From: Puniceicoccales bacterium
GTDB taxonomy: Bacteria > Verrucomicrobiota > Verrucomicrobiia > Opitutales > UBA9783
DNA: 64,000 nucleotides
Assembly: GCA_031258545.1 (NCBI GenBank)
Contig: JAIRMU010000008.1
Span: 40,328-104,327, forward strand
Reading direction: 5' to 3'
Each line of letters starts with the position of its first letter. The first letter of the stretch is position 1. Of this stretch, positions 25,769 to 35,229 are shown piece by piece. The notes below the pieces were generated by a model. It was not told where the DNA came from and did not search any database. It saw only the letters and a program-made list of their open reading frames with translations. A program made the translations under genes and the position numbers.

Positions 25769-26668
25769 ATGAAAAAAATTTCTAAAGGCATTATTTTAGC
25801 CGGGGGTAACGGTTCACGTCTGTATCCACTCACACTGGCAACCAGCAAACAGCTTTTTCCACTGTACAATAAGCCGGTGCTTTATTACCCATTAACTACC
25901 CTCATGTTGGCTGGAGTTCGAGACATTCTTATCATCTCAACGGAACGCGATTTACCCGCCATCAAAAATCTTCTGGGTACCGGAGAGCAATTTGGAATTC
26001 AATGCTCCTATAAAGCCCAAACCAGCCCTAGGGGACTGCCTGAAGCTTTTATCTTGGCAGAGGATTTTTTACAGCAACAAGCTTCTTTTTTAATATTGGG
26101 AGATAACTTTTTCTACGGGCACCAATTGTCATCGCTTTTAGAACAGAGCATTGCCGTAACTACGGGTGCCCACCTGTTTTTGCATCCCGTTGATAATCCC
26201 AGTGCCTACGGAATACTCGAAACCGATGCCAACGGTTGCATTAAAGGTATCATCGAAAAACCAGCAACCTTCGTGTCCAATCTAGCCATTACGGGTTTGT
26301 ACATTTTTGATGAACAAGCCTCCACCTTCGCAAAACAACTACAACCATCTGCACGTGGAGAATTGGAGATTACGGACCTGATTAAACATTATTGGAAACA
26401 AGATCATCTAACCTATTCAATGCTGGGTCGTGGATATGTTTGGTACGACGTCGGCACACCTCAGTCTTTATTGCAAGTTGGTAATTATGTGGAAATCCTC
26501 GAGACACGACAGGGGCTATTTGTTGCATCTCCCGAAGAGATCGCCCTACGACTAGGGTATATTACATTGGATGACCTACGGAAATATATCGACAAAACAC
26601 CTCAATGTACCTATCGTCACTACTTGGAAAATCTTATTCATTATGCAGGTCATAAAAACAGAATTTGA
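25769..26668 (+). CDS. rfbA: glucose-1-phosphate thymidylyltransferase
   Basis: 299 residues, normal length. The N-terminus GIILAGGNGSRLYPLTLATS with KQLFPLYNKP is the RfbA signature, followed by QTSPRGLPEAFI, LGDNFFYG and WYDVGTPQSLL. It makes dTDP-glucose from dTTP and glucose-1-phosphate. It starts 2 bp after the rfbB stop, so the two are one operon. Its last 26 bp overlap the start of a truncated rfbC in another frame, the normal arrangement of intact rfbAC gene pairs. Confidence 0.95.
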   Translation: MKKISKGIILAGGNGSRLYPLTLATSKQLFPLYNKPVLYYPLTTLMLAGVRDILIISTERDLPAIKNLLGTGEQFGIQCSYKAQTSPRGLPEAFILAEDFLQQQASFLILGDNFFYGHQLSSLLEQSIAVTTGAHLFLHPVDNPSAYGILETDANGCIKGIIEKPATFVSNLAITGLYIFDEQASTFAKQLQPSARGELEITDLIKHYWKQDHLTYSMLGRGYVWYDVGTPQSLLQVGNYVEILETRQGLFVASPEEIALRLGYITLDDLRKYIDKTPQCTYRHYLENLIHYAGHKNRI

Positions 26669-26762
26669 AGGTGTGTTCATTTTTAAACCCACCGTTTTTC
26701 GAGATACACATGGTGCATTTTATGAAAACTGGCATGAAGGAAGGTATCAGGAACGTTGCTAG
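26643..26762 (+). pseudogene. rfbC: 5' stub of dTDP-4-dehydrorhamnose 3,5-epimerase gene
   Basis: 40 codons from ATG 26643 reading MQVIKTEFEGVFIFKPTVF then DTHGAFYENW, which is the RfbC N-terminus (V-I-x-T-x-x-x-G-V-x-x-x-x-P-x-V-F-x-D-x-R-G-x-F-x-E). It ends at a TAG at 26760-26762. The next RfbC block (F-x-Q-x-N-x-S-x-S-x-x-x-V-L-R-G-L-H) is not found in any frame before the convergent gene at 26834, so roughly three quarters of the gene is lost. Confidence 0.75.
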
Positions 26763-26833
26763 AAATGTCCATCACAATGGCTGAAATTTTGTGAAGTGAA
26801 AAATGTCGTTTGGAGAAAACCAGTTACACTTTA

Positions 26834-28312
26834 TTACAAATTCTCCAACAACTTAAATACCCAGCGATATAAGTTTTTAAATTCTAAATGCGTCGCTTCT
26901 TGTCTAAATTGATCGGGTACATAGATGGCAAATAGATTAGCGGTGGCATTGACTGGATTCTCGTTGCAACTAACTTGACGTCCATGATCGCCATGCAAAA
27001 TAATAATTGGGGCCTGATGATTTTCGGCATGTTGATTTATAATGTCACGAAGCACGGGCAAAACAAGTTGATTAATGGCTCGTATTTGGTTTACATATTT
27101 CTTCTTAAAAGCTTCTTGTTTCTCATCTGTGGCAACGATATTTTGTTGCTTTTGCAATAAAAATCCTTCAAAAGTTTGTTCTCGAGATATACCACTGTTT
27201 TCATCAAAAACCAAAGGTTCGTGTGGAGACATAATGTGTGCGTAAAAATATTGATTTTGAAAACCGTAACGAGATGGACTTTCACACAATAAAGTCAGTA
27301 TGGTTTTTATTTCATGGATGTGTTGTCGATAATACCTTTGAAGCATACAGTTTTCAAAAATGTGTTTTAAAAGCGTGTCGCTCGTAACCGCCAAAAAAGT
27401 TTTCACAAAATTATTTACCTTGAGCTTGTTTGGCGGTATGTAAGGTGAATGATAAATACCTGCATGTTCCAACAAATGAAATTGATAATTTTTTTGCAAT
27501 AATGCCGGCCAAACCTCATTGTAATTTAGTTTATGATGAAAATATGTATCCTGCTTTAACAATTCGTCTGAATGTTGACATCCAAAATTAAGTACAGAAG
27601 ACATGGATAAATAGGTACCGTCATAATCGCTGTGTGAGTCCTTTTGGCAGACAAATCCTAATTGCCCTAAAGCACTGTAAAAATCAGAGTTGTCGTATCT
27701 GTAGGTTTCCTGGAGAACGTTATAATTGGTGTAAGCATCTAAAATGATATGATAAATATTTGGATGTTTTTTAATGTTCTGACTCTTTATTATGGGAAGC
27801 TTTGTATTTTTCACGTGAAAGCAATTCCAAACTCTTTGCCCTACTAGAAAACAACTTATGCAGATTACCCATATGTCCAAAATGCGATTCAATTTAGTAA
27901 AATTAAGCTTTTTTTGCAAAATTCGAAGAGTAAGCAATGCAACTATTCCCAAAATGAATACGCAAATCATTGCTAAACTCCATTTGTATGTTAATATGAT
28001 AGGTGGAATGCAATACATAATAGCATTGGCTAGATTCCTCATGACAGGGATACCATACCAAAAAAGTACCCAGCCTAAGCTGATAAGGGGCAAATAAGTT
28101 TGGTATGTTTTTTTGCAAATGCATTTTAAAAATCCGTTCATGCAAGCCGTTATGATGGCTAAAGCGATGGCGATAATAACGATGTGTTGCAATGGCAACT
28201 CGTCACAATTTTTTATGTAAATCCAACATAGGGGTAAAATAGCAAAAAAATACGGATGCATTTTTACAATAACCTTTTCATTTGGCTTGCTTTTAATGAA
28301 GATTTTTTCCAA
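26834..28312 (-). CDS. membrane protein with sulfatase/alkaline-phosphatase-fold domain
   Basis: 492 residues. About five membrane helices occupy residues 20-165, and the extracytoplasmic part begins near NIYHIILDAYTNYNVL. YHIILDAYT supplies the metal-binding Asp and the nucleophile Thr position; ENSGIS lies later and IILHGDHGRQ carries the C-terminal Asp-His pair. This is the layout of LtaS/EptA-like phosphoglycerol or phosphoethanolamine transferases. Such enzymes decorate surface polymers from phospholipid donors. The start is TTG 28312 or ATG 28261; neither has a strong ribosome site. It is convergent with the rfbC stub and 23 bp downstream of ugd. Confidence 0.75.
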   Translation of the reverse strand: MEKIFIKSKPNEKVIVKMHPYFFAILPLCWIYIKNCDELPLQHIVIIAIALAIITACMNGFLKCICKKTYQTYLPLISLGWVLFWYGIPVMRNLANAIMYCIPPIILTYKWSLAMICVFILGIVALLTLRILQKKLNFTKLNRILDIWVICISCFLVGQRVWNCFHVKNTKLPIIKSQNIKKHPNIYHIILDAYTNYNVLQETYRYDNSDFYSALGQLGFVCQKDSHSDYDGTYLSMSSVLNFGCQHSDELLKQDTYFHHKLNYNEVWPALLQKNYQFHLLEHAGIYHSPYIPPNKLKVNNFVKTFLAVTSDTLLKHIFENCMLQRYYRQHIHEIKTILTLLCESPSRYGFQNQYFYAHIMSPHEPLVFDENSGISREQTFEGFLLQKQQNIVATDEKQEAFKKKYVNQIRAINQLVLPVLRDIINQHAENHQAPIIILHGDHGRQVSCNENPVNATANLFAIYVPDQFRQEATHLEFKNLYRWVFKLLENL

Positions 28313-28335
28313 ATAAGCACTTGATATCGATAATC

Positions 28336-29688
28336 TTACTTCCCTACCCCAAATGCTTCAAACCCCACATTACGCAGAGTTTGTAAATCAAGTAAGTTAC
28401 GGCCATCGAAAATGAAGGCCGGTTTTTTCATCGATAGATACAGTTTCATATAATCAAAATTTTTAAATAATTCCCATTCGGTTAAAATTACGATGGCGTG
28501 GGCATCTTTGGCAGCAATGTATGGATCGGGCTCGACAGAAAAGCTTTGCGGCTCAAATGTTTGCAAATTTTTACGAATGATGGATTCTGAAACTTGAGGA
28601 TCGTAGATGGCCAACGTTGCCTGTTCGTGTAAAAGTTCTTCGCAAACGGTTAATGCCGGTGTTTCTCGGGTATCATTCGTATCTTTTTTAAAGGCGAATC
28701 CAAAAATGGCTAATTTCTTACCGGCCAACGTGTTGAACAATGTATGAACAATTTTCTGCGAAAAGCGATGTTTTTGGTATTCGTTCATGATAACGACTTG
28801 TGCCCAATAATGGGCTACTTCCGGCAACCCAAAATGTTCGCATAGGTAGACCAAGTTGAGCAAATCTTTTTTGAAACAAGAACCACCAAATCCCACCGAA
28901 CTTTGTAGAAATTGTGGACCGATACGCGAGTCAGCTCCAATGGCCAAAGCCAGTTCTTCAACACTTGCACCCGATTTTTCGCAGAGTGCCGAAAGCGCAT
29001 TGATGGATGAAATGCGTTGGGCCAAAAACGCATTTGCACTCAGTTTAGACAACTCGGACGACCAAACACTTTGCACAATAATCTTATGCTTGGGGACCCA
29101 ATGTTCGTAAATACTGGATAAGGTTCGAATGGCCGCTTGCCCACGTTCGGTTGCATCTCCACCGATAAGGATGCGGTCTGGGCGCTTTAAATCATGGATT
29201 GCACTTCCCTCCGCCATGAATTCGGGGTTGGATAACACTTCAAAATGGCAACCTCGGGCGTTGGAGTTTAAAATTCTACGGATTTTTTCGGCCGTACGGA
29301 CCGGAATTGTTGATTTTTCAACGATAATCTTGTCATGGGTAGCAACCTGAGCGATACGCCGCACGGCACTTTCAATATACTTTAAATCCGATGCCTTACC
29401 GGCTCCTTCACCGTATGTTTTAACGGGCGTATTCACCGATAAAAAAATAACATCCGACTCGGCAATTGCCTTGTCGATATCGGTTGAAAAAAATAAATTA
29501 CGTCCCCGAACGGATTGCACAATAGCGCCAAGTTTCGGCTCATATACGGGAAGTTGGTCCGAGTTCCAGGCTTGGATGCGTGTCTCGTCCACGTCCACCA
29601 CAAAGACATCAATTTCAGGACACTGCTCGGCAATTACCACCATCGTTGGTCCACCGACGTAACCCGCTCCAATGCTACAAATTTTCAT
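28336..29688 (-). CDS. ugd: UDP-glucose 6-dehydrogenase, animal-type subfamily
   Basis: 450 residues. The N-terminal NAD domain is [19 protein letters not shown], and the catalytic block [19 protein letters not shown] holds the active-site Cys. [20 protein letters not shown] and [18 protein letters not shown] complete the family. Motifs such as [24 protein letters not shown] and [12 protein letters not shown] match the UGDH form best known from animals and also present in some bacteria. It oxidises UDP-glucose to UDP-glucuronate, which the epimerase at 35230 could convert to the galacto form. It starts in a 187-bp divergent region facing the MBOAT gene. Confidence 0.93.
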   Translation of the reverse strand: MKICSIGAGYVGGPTMVVIAEQCPEIDVFVVDVDETRIQAWNSDQLPVYEPKLGAIVQSVRGRNLFFSTDIDKAIAESDVIFLSVNTPVKTYGEGAGKASDLKYIESAVRRIAQVATHDKIIVEKSTIPVRTAEKIRRILNSNARGCHFEVLSNPEFMAEGSAIHDLKRPDRILIGGDATERGQAAIRTLSSIYEHWVPKHKIIVQSVWSSELSKLSANAFLAQRISSINALSALCEKSGASVEELALAIGADSRIGPQFLQSSVGFGGSCFKKDLLNLVYLCEHFGLPEVAHYWAQVVIMNEYQKHRFSQKIVHTLFNTLAGKKLAIFGFAFKKDTNDTRETPALTVCEELLHEQATLAIYDPQVSESIIRKNLQTFEPQSFSVEPDPYIAAKDAHAIVILTEWELFKNFDYMKLYLSMKKPAFIFDGRNLLDLQTLRNVGFEAFGVGK

Positions 29689-29875
29689 TTGATTGCTTTT
29701 AAGAAAGACGATTCTGCCGTAACGTGCAACTCCAAATAACTACAAAAATCCTATGATTCCCCTAAAATGTGTACAATTTTTGTCCGTTATGTTTTAAGCA
29801 ATTACCAGAAGATTTTAGTGGACAACTGGGGTGGTGTCCATTTTCATCTTAGACTCTAAGCATTAAAGATTCATC

Positions 29876-31468
29876 ATGTTATTTTGCGACCCAAAGTATT
29901 TTGCAATTTTTTTACCCATAGCGGCATTCTTATATTGGATTTCCATAGGGAAAGGTAAATTTCGCTGGACATTACCCACGCTGATAATTGCATCCACCGT
30001 ATTTTACGCCACGTGGAGCATAAAATTTTTTGTCCTATTGATGTTGTCAGCTTGCATAAATTATACTTTCGGATATTTACTTACTATTGATTCTTGGAGA
30101 GAAGAAAAGAGGAGAAGGTTAAGCAAGCGAAAACAATGGCTCATTTTAGGCCTCTTGTTCAATGTTGGATTGTTAGGTTACTTCAAATATTTCAATTTTT
30201 TCGTCGACAACTGCAATCGTTTTTTCGGTACACAATGGAACGTTGTTAAAATTATTCTTCCTTTGGGTATCAGTTTTTATACCTTCCAACAACTTGCCTA
30301 CCTCATCGACGCCTACAAACGCACCATTGCACGTTGTTCTTTGGGACAATATATATTGTTCGTAATCTTCTTTCCGCAATTGGTTGCAGGACCCATTGTG
30401 CATTATCAAGAAATGATTCCACAATTTGGAAGAGTGCGAGTCATCGACTGGGAATCGATGTACCGCGGAATTACCATTTTTGTCATTGGATTGGCTAAAA
30501 AAATTCTTATTGCAGATACGCTCGCCACTTACGTCCAAAACGGCTATGCACACGTGGATCAATTGGCCTTCGTCGGCGCATGGATCGTAAGCTTATGCTA
30601 TACGTTTCAGCTTTACTTCGATTTCAGCGGGTACGCCGATATGGCTATCGGTTCAGGCCTGCTATTCGGCATCAAACTTCCGGAAAATTTTAATTCCCCC
30701 TATCAGGCCCTTGACATCCAAGATTTTTGGCGGCGCTGGCACATGACTCTCAGTACATGGTTGAAAAATTACATTTATATACCCCTCGGGGGCAGTCGTT
30801 GTTCCCAAGCACGTACATGCATAAATTTGTTTCTGACGTTTTTTATTGGTGGCATTTGGCATGGAGCCGGTTGGGGATTTGTTGTTTGGGGCACTTTGCA
30901 CGGATTGGCAACCATTGTACACCGATTGTGGAAATTGACAGGGATCCATTTCAGCAAGCTTACGGCATGGTTGATCACTTTCAACTTCATCAACATTGCT
31001 TGGGTATTCTTTCGGGCAGAATCACTCCCTAAAGCCAAAATAGTTTTAGGAAAAATGTTTGATTTAAGTTGCCTCCATGGTGTGAATGGATCCACAACCT
31101 TACTAGAGGTAAAACAACTTATCGGTGGCATGTTATTTTCTGGAAATCAATGTTTAAAACTCGCATTCATCTGCTGTGCTCTCACTTTACTGTGTCTATG
31201 CTTCAAAAATGCCCAACGATGGACCGAGCGATTGACCCTGAGGCCATCATTCATCAAAACATGTGCCCTAAGCTTGGTTATATGGTTTTCGTGGAGTATA
31301 ATGACTCGTCGCGCCGATAAAATTGAGTTTCTCTATTGGCAGTTCTGGTTTCACATTTTTCATGCGAGCAAAACGTCAAGTCATCTTCTTTATTTTACTC
31401 AACGTATGCTTGTTGACTGGCATGAGTGCATTCAATTACGTCATCGATCCTTTCTACATTTTCCATAA
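29876..31468 (+). CDS. MBOAT-family membrane O-acyltransferase (AlgI-like) with extended C-terminus
   Basis: 530 residues, polytopic. The catalytic signature is present: FWRRWHMTLSTWLKNYIYIP and FFIGGIWHGAGWGFVVWGTL with the conserved His. MBOAT proteins of this class move acyl (usually acetyl) groups across the membrane onto polysaccharides with an SGNH partner, which is the next gene. The family normally ends in a short aromatic motif of the FIYFQF type. Here IEFLYWQF is followed by TGG, not a stop, and translation runs on for 37 more residues inside the next gene. A stop-to-Trp change (TGA to TGG) would explain this. Confidence 0.88.
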   Translation: MLFCDPKYFAIFLPIAAFLYWISIGKGKFRWTLPTLIIASTVFYATWSIKFFVLLMLSACINYTFGYLLTIDSWREEKRRRLSKRKQWLILGLLFNVGLLGYFKYFNFFVDNCNRFFGTQWNVVKIILPLGISFYTFQQLAYLIDAYKRTIARCSLGQYILFVIFFPQLVAGPIVHYQEMIPQFGRVRVIDWESMYRGITIFVIGLAKKILIADTLATYVQNGYAHVDQLAFVGAWIVSLCYTFQLYFDFSGYADMAIGSGLLFGIKLPENFNSPYQALDIQDFWRRWHMTLSTWLKNYIYIPLGGSRCSQARTCINLFLTFFIGGIWHGAGWGFVVWGTLHGLATIVHRLWKLTGIHFSKLTAWLITFNFINIAWVFFRAESLPKAKIVLGKMFDLSCLHGVNGSTTLLEVKQLIGGMLFSGNQCLKLAFICCALTLLCLCFKNAQRWTERLTLRPSFIKTCALSLVIWFSWSIMTRRADKIEFLYWQFWFHIFHASKTSSHLLYFTQRMLVDWHECIQLRHRSFLHFP

Positions 31469-32531
31469 ACCCATTTTTAAGAAACCGATTTTTTTAAACC
31501 ATGAGGTTTTCATGAATCTTGGACAAATTGAAACCTTTCTCAAAAAAACAAATGATTACGATACCATTTTGATAGGGACTTCGCACACAGAAAATTTCCT
31601 TGCGGATGAAATTACACACGCATTGAAAAGCAAAGGGACGCTTAAATTATGTCTAAGTGGAGGATATCCCGTTGAATTAGAAGCCATTGCACAAAAAGCG
31701 CTGGCAACAGGTAAAGTAAAAAATATTGTTTGGGGATTTGAATTGTTTCAGTTTATTTTACCCGCTTATACACCGCATGGAAGTCGCATATTTCCGTACC
31801 ATTTATACAAAAATAAGTTACCCTTATTGTTTGACGCGCGCGTATTAAGGACATCCCTTAAACTGCTGCTATGGCATTGCAAGTTTAAAAATATTAAATT
31901 TTCATGGCATTACAATAATACGCTCAGTTCCGTATATTTTTATCATAATCAACCACACATTTTTGATATGCATAAACGTTTTGTTGCTCCAGATACCTTA
32001 AAACAATGTCAAACAACACGTTACCATTATGATACGTTCCAGCGTCCCCATTGGGATGAAACTTTTTCCGCCATCGATACGCACCTTATTCCCATTATAG
32101 AAGCACATCCTGAAATTCAATTCTACATTCCCATAATACCTTACAGTTGGATTTATTTTGTTTCCAAGGATGTCAAAACTTTAGAAAAAATAATGCTTTG
32201 CCAACGCTACTTATGTAAGCAAGCCTCTTCGTTTAAGAATACACATGTGTACGCTTTTCATGCATGTCGATTCCCTCACAATCTAGCTAACTACTATAAT
32301 GGAACTCACTATCATCCTGACATTAATCGTTACATGTTGTATGCAATCCAGCATGATCGACATCGATTGACTATGGAAAATTTAGAACAATATGAGCAAG
32401 CAATGATTGAAAATTTAAAGGCGTTTGAAATAAAAGATACTTATCCTTGTATGGATAGCCTCGAAGATATCATACGGCAGGAGGAAGCAAAATTATCCTC
32501 TCCGCATAAGCCATTGTTGAGCCACAAATAA
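31362..32531 (+). CDS. SGNH-like / AlgX-DltD-type partner of the MBOAT acyltransferase
   Basis: 389 residues from ATG 31362; the frame is open from 31323, but the ATG start gives a normal N-terminus: MRAKRQ followed by one membrane helix (VIFFILLNVCLLTGMSAFNYV). The periplasmic part has ILIGTSHTENF, a G-x-S segment at the SGNH block I position, then LCLSGGYPVE, and near the end YNGTHYHPDINRYM with His residues at the block V position. Such proteins accept acyl groups from MBOAT partners and place them on surface glycans. Its first 107 bp overlap the extended end of the MBOAT gene. Its 3' end overlaps the convergent asparagine-synthase gene by 39 bp. Confidence 0.78.
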   Translation: MRAKRQVIFFILLNVCLLTGMSAFNYVIDPFYIFHKPIFKKPIFLNHEVFMNLGQIETFLKKTNDYDTILIGTSHTENFLADEITHALKSKGTLKLCLSGGYPVELEAIAQKALATGKVKNIVWGFELFQFILPAYTPHGSRIFPYHLYKNKLPLLFDARVLRTSLKLLLWHCKFKNIKFSWHYNNTLSSVYFYHNQPHIFDMHKRFVAPDTLKQCQTTRYHYDTFQRPHWDETFSAIDTHLIPIIEAHPEIQFYIPIIPYSWIYFVSKDVKTLEKIMLCQRYLCKQASSFKNTHVYAFHACRFPHNLANYYNGTHYHPDINRYMLYAIQHDRHRLTMENLEQYEQAMIENLKAFEIKDTYPCMDSLEDIIRQEEAKLSSPHKPLLSHK

Positions 32532-34340
32532 ATTCCACAATTGTCTTTCGTGGTTATATTTGCCTGATAGATGTTCCCGCCAAAGTTGCTTGGCTTTTGT
32601 AAGATCGATGTGATCCCAAAGCAGCGTATGCGTCTCCAAATATTGTTCCCAAGTTGAACGAAGGGACGTCCGAAACGATTGACCAAGCGGCATCCCAAAT
32701 CCCATTTTAGGGCGATTCCACAGGGTTTTTGGTACATAACGCTCCAACACACGCTTGAGTAGGTATTTTTTTACATGTTTTCGAAATTTTTGTTTCAGTG
32801 GTATTGACCAGGCAAAATCAACCAAATTGTAATCCAAAAAAGGTGCGCGTGTTTCCAAGCCAACAGCCATACTTGCCCGATCAACTTTGCACAAAACATC
32901 ATCGTGTAGAAAAGTCCGCATATCAAGGTACATAACTTGTTCGGCATTATTTTTCAGGTGCGGATGTAACTGAAACCAAGTTTTTTCTGGGGAAATAGGC
33001 CTATCAAAGTAAGTCATGCTATTAAGATACGTGGATAAAAAATCTTTACCTCGCAAACTTTTTACCGCTTTGTTCAATTTTAAATGCAGTATGGGGTATC
33101 GCTCCGAAAGTAAACGGCTATCTACCATTTCAAATAACGAAAGTGCAAGGGAAGGTACCCATTTGTGCAATGTATACAACCGAGGAATCCATTTATGCCG
33201 ATGATACCCAACAAATAGCTCGTCACCTCCATCGCCGCCAATGGCAACCGTAACGTGTTTTCTAAATAGTTTGGAAATGAGATACGTAGACAAGGCCGAC
33301 GCATCGCCAAATGGCTCGTCATATATTTGTGCGATATCATTTACATTTTTCAATACGGCATCTTGGTCTACGAACAATGTCGTGTGATCCGTTTTTAGAT
33401 GTTGCGCTATCGCTTCCGCGTACTTCGATTCGTCCCACGGTGAGTTTTTAAAACCGACCGTAAACGTTTTTATCGGCTGCGTACTTCGGGATTGCATTAA
33501 AGCCACCATCAACGAAGAATCAATTCCTCCGGATAAAAACGCCCCCACAGGTACATCGGCCAACATGCGATCGTGTACGGATTGTCCCAACAAATGCTCC
33601 AATGTATCCACACATTCCTTTTCGGGTAAATCTATCCTCTGTCGCTCTTCCAGTGTATGCCTTAAATCAAAATATACGGTTTCTTTTATGCCGGCGAGAG
33701 TAACCGTTAGGCAGTGCCCCGGGAATAATTTACGTGCATGTTTGTAAATTGAGTAAGGACAAGGGATATAATTGAGACGTAGGTAAAGATCGAGAGCCGT
33801 TTCATCTATCGTTCGATCAAAATCCGACATGTGCAAAAATACTTTCAATTCGGAACCAAACGCGAAATACTGTCCCTCAACAAAGCTGTAGTACAGCGGC
33901 TTTTCTCCGAAACGATCGCGTGCAACGTGCAAAATTTTTTCTTGTGCATCGTAAAACGCAAACGCAAACATGCCGTTAAGCAGTGGCAATGCTTTTGACA
34001 CACCCAACTGCATGCACAGTTGCAATAAAACTTCCGTATCGTTGTGCGCTTCGCAAACAATTCCCTGATTTTTTAGATATTGAGCTAACGTTTTGTAATT
34101 GTAGATTTCACCATTAAAAACAAGTACATAACGGCCATCCTCCGAGTACATGGGTTGATGACCACGAGCACTTAAATCTACAATGGCTAAACGCCGTTGC
34201 CCAAGGCTGATAGACTCTTTGAGCCAAATACCTTGATCGTCTGGCCCCCGGTGTGCTAACGACTGAGTCATTGCGGTAACGGTTGTTGCCAAATCATCAA
34301 CCTCCGATTTAAATCGCCATAAACCCGTTATGCCACACAT
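32493..34340 (-). CDS. asnB: glutamine-dependent asparagine synthase-type amidotransferase
   Basis: 615 residues when started at ATG 34340, which places Cys 2 (MCGITGLW) as the class II glutaminase nucleophile; the frame is open to 34376. The N-terminal domain has SLAHRGPDDQG, YNGEIYNY and DRFGEKPLYY. The synthase domain has the PP-loop AFLSGGIDSSLM near residue 272, TFTVGFKNSPWDESKYA and AIGGDGGDELFVGY. It forms asparagine, or in O-antigen loci amidates uronic-acid or amino-acid groups on sugars (WbpS type). The setting beside ugd and the epimerase favours a glycan-amidation role, but plain asparagine synthesis is not excluded. Confidence 0.9.
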   Translation of the reverse strand: MCGITGLWRFKSEVDDLATTVTAMTQSLAHRGPDDQGIWLKESISLGQRRLAIVDLSARGHQPMYSEDGRYVLVFNGEIYNYKTLAQYLKNQGIVCEAHNDTEVLLQLCMQLGVSKALPLLNGMFAFAFYDAQEKILHVARDRFGEKPLYYSFVEGQYFAFGSELKVFLHMSDFDRTIDETALDLYLRLNYIPCPYSIYKHARKLFPGHCLTVTLAGIKETVYFDLRHTLEERQRIDLPEKECVDTLEHLLGQSVHDRMLADVPVGAFLSGGIDSSLMVALMQSRSTQPIKTFTVGFKNSPWDESKYAEAIAQHLKTDHTTLFVDQDAVLKNVNDIAQIYDEPFGDASALSTYLISKLFRKHVTVAIGGDGGDELFVGYHRHKWIPRLYTLHKWVPSLALSLFEMVDSRLLSERYPILHLKLNKAVKSLRGKDFLSTYLNSMTYFDRPISPEKTWFQLHPHLKNNAEQVMYLDMRTFLHDDVLCKVDRASMAVGLETRAPFLDYNLVDFAWSIPLKQKFRKHVKKYLLKRVLERYVPKTLWNRPKMGFGMPLGQSFRTSLRSTWEQYLETHTLLWDHIDLTKAKQLWREHLSGKYNHERQLWNLFVAQQWLMRRG

Positions 34341-34382
34341 GGAATGGCATTTTTGCAAAACAATGCGTAAATACAACTTAAA

Positions 34383-35203
34383 TTATTCTTTTTTGTAAGC
34401 GATTACACACCAATTAATATCTGGATTCGTTGAGAAAGAGATGTTGCATAACCCACAGCGCGTCATCATTTGAACGATGTCGGCTTTTGAAAAACGCTTT
34501 TCAAGACACGTTCCAATGCACAATTTCTCATATTGTAAAATGATCCGTCACGATATGCACTTAAAGGAATATGTTTTACGTTAAAACCGCATTTTTCTAG
34601 TATCCAAGCAAGTTTCGCCAACGGCCAATAAACAAATAAGGCAATACTATCCGTAATACACCTTTTTAGAAGATGTGGCAAACGACAAATGCATCTTCTC
34701 AGTAAATCACTGCATTTCCATATACAACGAAACCACCACGGTCTATTCTCAAAATTATAGTACATGTAAACTAAAAATGGGGCACCCGGCTTCAATTTAT
34801 CAACACAGATTTGCATTGCTTGCTCTGTATCTGGAATATGGTGCAAAACACCTAAACAGTAACCAAAATCTTGAGAGTTATCTGCCAAGGGTATGTGGTC
34901 AATCGTTGTATTATAAAAAGCCACATTCGAAAAACTTTTCAATTTTTGCTTTGCTATTTCCAAAGCTGACGAAGGATCTATACAGTTTAATTCCCCAACT
35001 TTGGGAGCAACATACCAAGCCCAACGTCCATTGCCACACCCCGCATCAAACCCTTCCGCATTTTGATTGAGTTTTCCCCAAGGGAAAATACTAAAATATT
35101 GGTTAAATTCCTTATCTAAATCGTATTGAGGTCGTGTATCGTTCGTAAAATCGTGCCATTCTCTCCCAAAATGCTCAATAACCTTCTCGTCTCGATTGCT
35201 CAT
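34383..35203 (-). CDS. SAM-dependent methyltransferase, 3' frameshift
   Basis: Start at ATG 35203 (MSNRDEKVIEHFGREW); the frame is open to 35308, but the upstream part overlaps the epimerase. Motif I is EGFDAGCGNGRWAWYVAP, followed by FGYCLGVLHHIPD. The main frame stops at 34466 after ALERVLKSVFQKPTSFK. A second frame supplies the usual C-terminus, GTCLEKRFSKADIVQMMTRC and INWCVIAYKKE, to a TAA at 34383-34385. Family members read A-L-x-R-F-G-T-x-L-E-x-R-F at this place, so a few bases are missing near 34505-34520. If translated as is, the last helix and strand are lost. Likely glycan methylation or related sugar tailoring. Confidence 0.7.
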
Positions 35204-35229
35204 AAAAAGTAAATATTGTTTCCATATAT

